Part shown: positions 5,933 to 9,215 of the stretch, in pieces
Numbering within the stretch: the first letter of the stretch is position 1
Layout: each line of letters opens with the position of its first letter
Assembly: GCA_002402165.1 (NCBI GenBank)
Contig: NVVI01000004.1
Span: 29,095 to 38,309, forward strand
Reading direction: 5' to 3'
DNA: 9,215 nucleotides
DNA from: Flavobacteriales bacterium
GTDB lineage: Bacteria > Bacteroidota > Bacteroidia > Flavobacteriales_E > Vicingaceae
Translations under genes and position numbers: made by a program
The notes under the pieces: model-generated
Told to the model about the DNA's origin: nothing
Databases searched by the model: none
Seen by the model: the letters and a program-made list of their open reading frames with translations, nothing else

Positions 5933-5989
5933 TACAGTAAAGGTTTGTTCACAGGCTCCGCCTAATTGTTTGCAAGTCATTGTTTTCAA
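5933..5989 (-). pseudogene. DUF1059 relic, 5' end only, fused to repeat C
   Basis: The start codon ATG has become TTG (5989-5987), followed by KTMTCKQLGGACEQTFT, matching intact copies with both cysteines. The gene match stops at about 5933 and the frame runs on without a stop into repeat C, giving a chimeric 47-codon frame that ends at TAA 5848-5846. The repeat-encoded tail (PVIAKICFPQICGNL and so on) looks accidental. It could be translated from TTG 5989 or ATG 5980, but nothing shows that it is. Confidence 0.75.
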
Positions 5990-6032
5990 GGTGGTAGTTT
6001 TTTTTTAACGAAGTTACTATTTTTTGATTTAT

Positions 6033-6040
6033 TATCTTTG
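6033..6040 (+). promoter_or_regulatory. -7 promoter element of the TPR gene
   Basis: TATCTTTG matches the Bacteroidota -7 consensus TAnnTTTG exactly and lies 47 bases before the ATG at 6088. No TTG is seen at the -33 position. It faces away from the TAnnTTCG of the DUF1059 relic (6016-6009), so the two would form a divergent promoter region. Confidence 0.4.
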
Positions 6041-6087
6041 ATGGAAGAATGTAACAATAAGGCATTAGTTTCGTTCAGTAAGATAGT

Positions 6088-7221
6088 ATGAAGGCAAAAC
6101 TCATTTCATTAATAATAATTTCTTTTTTAACAATTACTTGTTTTGGACAAAAACATTTAATAAAAGCCGATGCACTGCATAAAGCCGAAAAATTTAAAAA
6201 GGCCATTAGGCAATATTCTAAATACCTCAATAAAAACACTGACAACGCTATAGTTTTTGTAAGTAGAGCTAGGTGTTATCGCAAAATTGGGAAGTACAAA
6301 AAATCATTGGATGATACAGCTGAAGGTTTGTTTATTGATCCGAGATGCAAACAAGCACTCAAAGAAAAAGGGGCAGTAATTGCCATTCAAGGGCGCCCAT
6401 GGAAAGCCATTGAATATTTTACTACAGCCATAGAGATTGACTCAAATTATGCAGATGCCTATTGTGCGAGAGGAGCTGCTTATTTCTTACAAGATAAATT
6501 TGAAAAGGCGCTAGAAGATAATATGAAAGCTATTGAGATAGATTCACAATTTGAAACGAGTTATTATAATGTAGGCCTTTCGTTAAAAGAGCTTCTGAGG
6601 TATGAAGAAGCAATAGCTTACTTTAATAAAGCATTACTTATGGATACGGATAATCAGTTAACGTTTTTTGAGCGAGCAGAAAGTTTGTATGAGCTTGGGG
6701 AATATGGTTTAGCAGAAACGGATTATACTAATTCTATAACATACAACACAAAATTAGACCCATGGGAAAACACCAAAAATGGTTGGTGTTATTACGGTAA
6801 AGGGATGTCTAATTTGGCTCTCGAAAACTTAACGCAAGCATGTGCTGATTTTAAAGAGGCAATGTCTTACCGAGTGTATGAAGCTGAAGAGGAATACCTT
6901 AAGTTAGATTGTAAAGAGCAACCAGAAGCTGAAGTTAAGATAGTAGTTCCAGAAGTGCCAGTAGTAGTGAAACAAGAAGTTGAGGTGCACATTTTCCCTA
7001 ATCCCATTAAAACCTATTCACACATTACCATTACCAATAGCAAAAGCTCTAATGTTTATAGTTTAGAGGTGATGGATCTTTTCGGAAAATCTGTCTTATC
7101 TGTTTCTCACATTAGTGATTCACATATATTTAACCGTAAAGATTTACTAACGGGAACTTATGTTTTCTTAATTAAAGAGAACGGAGAAATATTAAAATCA
7201 GAGAAAGTAATTATTCAATAA
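6088..7221 (+). CDS. secreted TPR protein with T9SS type A sorting domain
   Basis: A 377-residue protein. Residues 1-20 are a Sec signal peptide ending CFGQ. Residues about 22-265 hold roughly six tetratricopeptide repeats, seen in units such as KAIRQYSKYLNKN, AIEYFTTAIEIDSNYADAY, ALEDNMKAIEIDSQFE and AIAYFNKALLMDTDNQ; these make a helical protein-binding scaffold. A Glu, Val and Pro-rich linker (about 272-297) leads to a C-terminal domain from 298 onward with FPNP, YSLEVMDLFGKSV, LLTGTYVFLIKENG and a final KVIIQ, the layout of the type A sorting signal used by the type IX secretion system. The protein should therefore be carried across the outer membrane and attached to the surface or released. 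It is the second plus-strand gene and has a likely promoter of its own. The binding partner is unknown. Confidence 0.88.
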   Translation: MKAKLISLIIISFLTITCFGQKHLIKADALHKAEKFKKAIRQYSKYLNKNTDNAIVFVSRARCYRKIGKYKKSLDDTAEGLFIDPRCKQALKEKGAVIAIQGRPWKAIEYFTTAIEIDSNYADAYCARGAAYFLQDKFEKALEDNMKAIEIDSQFETSYYNVGLSLKELLRYEEAIAYFNKALLMDTDNQLTFFERAESLYELGEYGLAETDYTNSITYNTKLDPWENTKNGWCYYGKGMSNLALENLTQACADFKEAMSYRVYEAEEEYLKLDCKEQPEAEVKIVVPEVPVVVKQEVEVHIFPNPIKTYSHITITNSKSSNVYSLEVMDLFGKSVLSVSHISDSHIFNRKDLLTGTYVFLIKENGEILKSEKVIIQ

Positions 7222-7242
7222 ATTTAGTTTGCTTTCCTTAAC

Positions 7243-7408
7243 GTTCTTTTCCTTAAATGAAAAGAACTACGGCAAAGGTTTAGTAAACCTTTGAGCGAGC
7301 ATTGTGTGAAAGCATTATCAAGTCAGGGCAACTACTCGGATTCTATTTCTGACCTGCTAACGCACTTTTACTGTTGTACGTCATTCCGGGCTTGACCCGG
7401 AATCTGTT
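7243..7408. repeat. composite palindromic repeat, copy B
   Basis: It starts with hairpin arms GTTCTTTT (7243-7250) and AAAAGAAC (7260-7267), equivalent to the hairpin that opens repeat A. About 50 extra bases follow, including a perfect palindrome CAAAGGTTTA-G-TAAACCTTTG (7273-7293). The 91-base block 7318-7408 is 77 of 91 identical to 5041-5131 and ends in the same ATTCCGGG (7383-7390) and CCCGGAAT (7396-7403) hairpin. It lies between two converging genes and may also help end their transcripts, although no clear T-run follows the stems. Confidence 0.85.
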
Positions 7409-7420
7409 TAATAAAAACCA

Positions 7421-7435
7421 CAAGCTAGAAGCTTG
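7421..7435. repeat. short inverted repeat CAAGCT-AGA-AGCTTG
   Basis: A perfect 6-bp inverted repeat with a 3-base loop, 12 bases after repeat B and 21 bases beyond the stop codon of the minus-strand gene at 7457. It could be another repeat module. It is too weak, and lacks a T-run, to call a terminator. Confidence 0.4.
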
Positions 7436-7456
7436 CAGTAGCGGAGGGAGAGAGGA

Positions 7457-8581
7457 TTAATTAAAACTATAATTAAAAATAATATCAGATAAATTTTTAT
7501 CATCAGCCCTTAATCTTATACAATCAATCACTATTGATGATTTAGGGTCAACATCTGGGTAAGCCTCAAAGAATAATGACATTATATATTCTTGGATGAT
7601 AATCTCTTTTGTTTCGTAGATTTTAGTGGAATTATATTCAATTCCTTTAATACCTGTTGACTTATCTTTTCCTGCGGTAAAACCAATCCAATACCTCTTA
7701 TTATTAACCTTTAATCCAATATAAATAGTACATGTTTGACCAATTTCATTTAAAATTATTCTCGCATTGAAAATAGTGTTTGTACTTACAACATAATGCT
7801 CTTTAATATCTTTATGTTTCTGTCCAGAATGAAGATATAACCTTGAATTAGAAGAGCTTGAATTGAATTTGCTTTCTTCAAGTTCTTTTTCAAGTTTAGC
7901 AATAGCCTCACTATTCATTTTCCCTTGATCGATATGATTTTGAATTATTTGTTCTTTATCAGTGATATCACTTTCTTGCTTTTTTATTTTTGATTCTAAC
8001 CTTCCTACATTTTTACTATTTTCTACTGTTATTTCAGTTAATTCAAAAATTTCTTCATCTTTTTTCTTTACATCTAATCGATGTTGATTGACTTTTTCAT
8101 TACGACTATCTATCTCACCTTCCAGCCTATCTACATCTCTTTTAAGAACATTATTGTCTTGAATTAGTTCTTCATTTTCAGAATAAACTTTATCAAACTC
8201 TTTAATATTAATCCATTTTGAAGGCTCAACACTTCGAATCATTTTAATTGATGTTTTGTTTATAAATTTATACATAGCTTTCCCAAACCCAGTAGCTAAG
8301 TTGAAAAACATCATAGAACCAATACCTATTATAAGCGCATAAACTACACCTCCAATAAAGCCAATATTATACCCTGCAATCTCGAACTTATTTAAATGTT
8401 GACTTATCCATTTGATTTTTTCATCAAAATTCTTATCATCGGAAAAATTAAAGACTCCATAAACTAGAACTCTATTGGTAAAAATCCATATAGCAATAAC
8501 TGTTGTTATATATGGATTCTTTAATCGGTCATCTACAAAGGTTTTTGTTGATTCTTTTATGTCGGATAGAATGTCACTCAT
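7457..8581 (-). CDS. two-helix membrane protein with long coiled coil, function unknown
   Basis: A 374-residue protein that I cannot assign. The N-terminus (SDIKESTKTFVDDRLKNPYI, then IWIFTNRVLVYGVFNF) resembles, from memory, uncharacterised membrane proteins that share an ERLSNPF...WxxxNWK-type start. Transmembrane helices lie at about 24-44 and 71-98. A long charged coiled coil (about 125-237) follows, then a Ser-rich hinge (SSSSNSR, 240-246) and a compact C-terminal domain (about 250-374) with strands such as CTIYIGLKVNNKRYWIGFTAG. It would sit in the inner membrane with the coil and C-terminal domain probably cytoplasmic. It begins 5 bases after the acyl-CoA mutase stop codon, so it is probably read from the same transcript although no shared role is evident. 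By eye it is more AT-rich than the mutase gene, which hints at a later arrival. Confidence 0.7.
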   Translation of the reverse strand: MSDILSDIKESTKTFVDDRLKNPYITTVIAIWIFTNRVLVYGVFNFSDDKNFDEKIKWISQHLNKFEIAGYNIGFIGGVVYALIIGIGSMMFFNLATGFGKAMYKFINKTSIKMIRSVEPSKWINIKEFDKVYSENEELIQDNNVLKRDVDRLEGEIDSRNEKVNQHRLDVKKKDEEIFELTEITVENSKNVGRLESKIKKQESDITDKEQIIQNHIDQGKMNSEAIAKLEKELEESKFNSSSSNSRLYLHSGQKHKDIKEHYVVSTNTIFNARIILNEIGQTCTIYIGLKVNNKRYWIGFTAGKDKSTGIKGIEYNSTKIYETKEIIIQEYIMSLFFEAYPDVDPKSSIVIDCIRLRADDKNLSDIIFNYSFN

Positions 8582-8586
8582 TTATA

Positions 8587-9215
8587 TCACATATTTCTTC
8601 TGTATTGTCCACCCACCTCAAATAGGGCATCTGTAATTTGTCCTAAAGAACAATATTTAGAGGCTTCCATGAGCTGCTCAAAAATGTTTTGGTTTTGTAT
8701 GGCTGCTTTTTGCACTTTGTTTAATTCTTCAGTAACACGGGTTTCATTTCCTTTGTGTAGCTCGGTTAACATATCAATTTGGTATTGCTTTTCTTCTTCA
8801 GTTGCTCGTATAACTTCTGCTGGTATAATAGTAGGGGAGCCCTTAGAACTTAAAAAGGTGTTTACTCCAATAATAGGAAACTCACCATTGTGTTTTAGGG
8901 TTTCGTAATACAAGCTTTCTTCTTGTATTTTACTACGTTGGTACATTGTTTCCATGGCACCTAAAACTCCACCACGCTCGTTAATACGGTCAAACTCCAT
9001 TAATACTGCTTCTTCAACTAAGTCGGTGAGTTCTTCAATAATAAAAGCACCTTGTATAGAGTTTTCGTTTTTGGCTAAGCCCAATTCCTTATTAATAATG
9101 AGTTGTATTGCCATTGCTCTACGCACACTTTCTTCAGTTGGTGTGGTAATGGCTTCATCATAAGCATTGGTATGTAACGAGTTACAGTTATCGTTAATGG
9201 CATACAATGCTTGTA
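8587..9215 (-). CDS. icmF: fused acyl-CoA mutase (IcmF-type / methylmalonyl-CoA mutase family), C-terminal part
   Basis: About 209 residues of the C-terminus of a B12-dependent acyl-CoA mutase; the gene starts beyond the right edge. The motif [20 protein letters not shown] is the mutase substrate-barrel segment carrying the conserved SLHTN. It is followed by [45 protein letters not shown] and the terminal [11 protein letters not shown]. As I recall, this ending is typical of IcmF, the isobutyryl-CoA mutase in which the B12 domain, a G-protein chaperone and the barrel are fused; a plain methylmalonyl-CoA mutase large subunit would be expected to end differently. It rearranges branched and linear acyl-CoAs in the cytoplasm. 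The codon at 9207 is TTG (Leu) within the conserved AINDN segment and is not the true start. The N-terminal domains cannot be seen, so the IcmF name rests on C-terminal resemblance. Confidence 0.85.
   Translation of the reverse strand, partial: QALYAINDNCNSLHTNAYDEAITTPTEESVRRAMAIQLIINKELGLAKNENSIQGAFIIEELTDLVEEAVLMEFDRINERGGVLGAMETMYQRSKIQEESLYYETLKHNGEFPIIGVNTFLSSKGSPTIIPAEVIRATEEEKQYQIDMLTELHKGNETRVTEELNKVQKAAIQNQNIFEQLMEASKYCSLGQITDALFEVGGQYRRNM

Noticed and set aside
5001..7435. CRISPR array or insertion sequence
   Set aside because: The repeats are palindromic, unevenly spaced and not separated by uniform spacers; no cas or transposase gene is present.
7441..7458. GCGGAGGGAGAGAGGATT, resembling the 3' end of a tRNA-Ser on the minus strand
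   Set aside because: The remaining tRNA is absent, and the lengths of the T-stem and acceptor strand do not fit by one base. It is probably a purine-rich chance match, though an att remnant cannot be fully excluded.
8669..9163. Plus-strand open frames opposite the mutase gene
   Set aside because: They are antisense to a strongly conserved enzyme sequence and have no features of their own.

Overview
The window looks like a piece of chromosome from a marine-type member of Bacteroidota, most likely class Flavobacteriia. The DNA is AT-rich. One protein carries a type IX secretion (T9SS) C-terminal sorting domain, several start with Bacteroidota-style lipoprotein or Sec signals, start sites lack Shine-Dalgarno sequences, and upstream regions show the Bacteroidota promoter pattern (TTG, about 19 bp, TAnnTTTG). 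This assignment rests on reading alone, without any database search.

Layout. On the minus strand, from right to left, the first block runs from 4975 to 1: a DUF1059 protein (4975-4739) followed by a lipoprotein (4719-3865); then a sodium:solute symporter of the PutP type (3746-2259), a broken DUF1059 copy that overlaps its stop codon, a small secreted cysteine protein resembling DUF6370 (2088-1759), a second intact DUF1059 gene (1735-1499), a lipoprotein (1416-925), a DUF1059 relic, and a CPBP intramembrane protease cut by the left edge (608-1). The centre is on the plus strand: an ORF6N DNA-binding protein (5291-5806) and a secreted TPR protein with a T9SS sorting tail (6088-7221). The right end is again minus strand: the C-terminal part of a fused acyl-CoA mutase of the IcmF type (9215-8587), followed 5 bp later by an unrecognised two-helix membrane protein with a long coiled coil (8581-7457).

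Two themes go beyond ordinary gene content. First, DUF1059 has multiplied here: two full genes and four relics, all on the minus strand and all at gene boundaries. Two of the relics keep only the 5' end and are fused to palindromic repeats. Second, the intergenic spaces hold several dispersed palindromic repeat types that share modules and form mosaics (654-710, 5001-5131, 5816-5930, 7243-7435). The ORF6N gene also has a 27-bp near-palindrome over its predicted promoter that recurs, with 23 of 27 bases the same, inside its own coding sequence. That suggests autoregulation.

The symporter, the DUF1059 relic, the DUF6370-like gene and the second DUF1059 gene are arranged as a likely operon behind a good promoter at 3768-3797. 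No biochemical link between them can be read from the sequence. No RNA genes, CRISPR arrays or transposase genes were seen.
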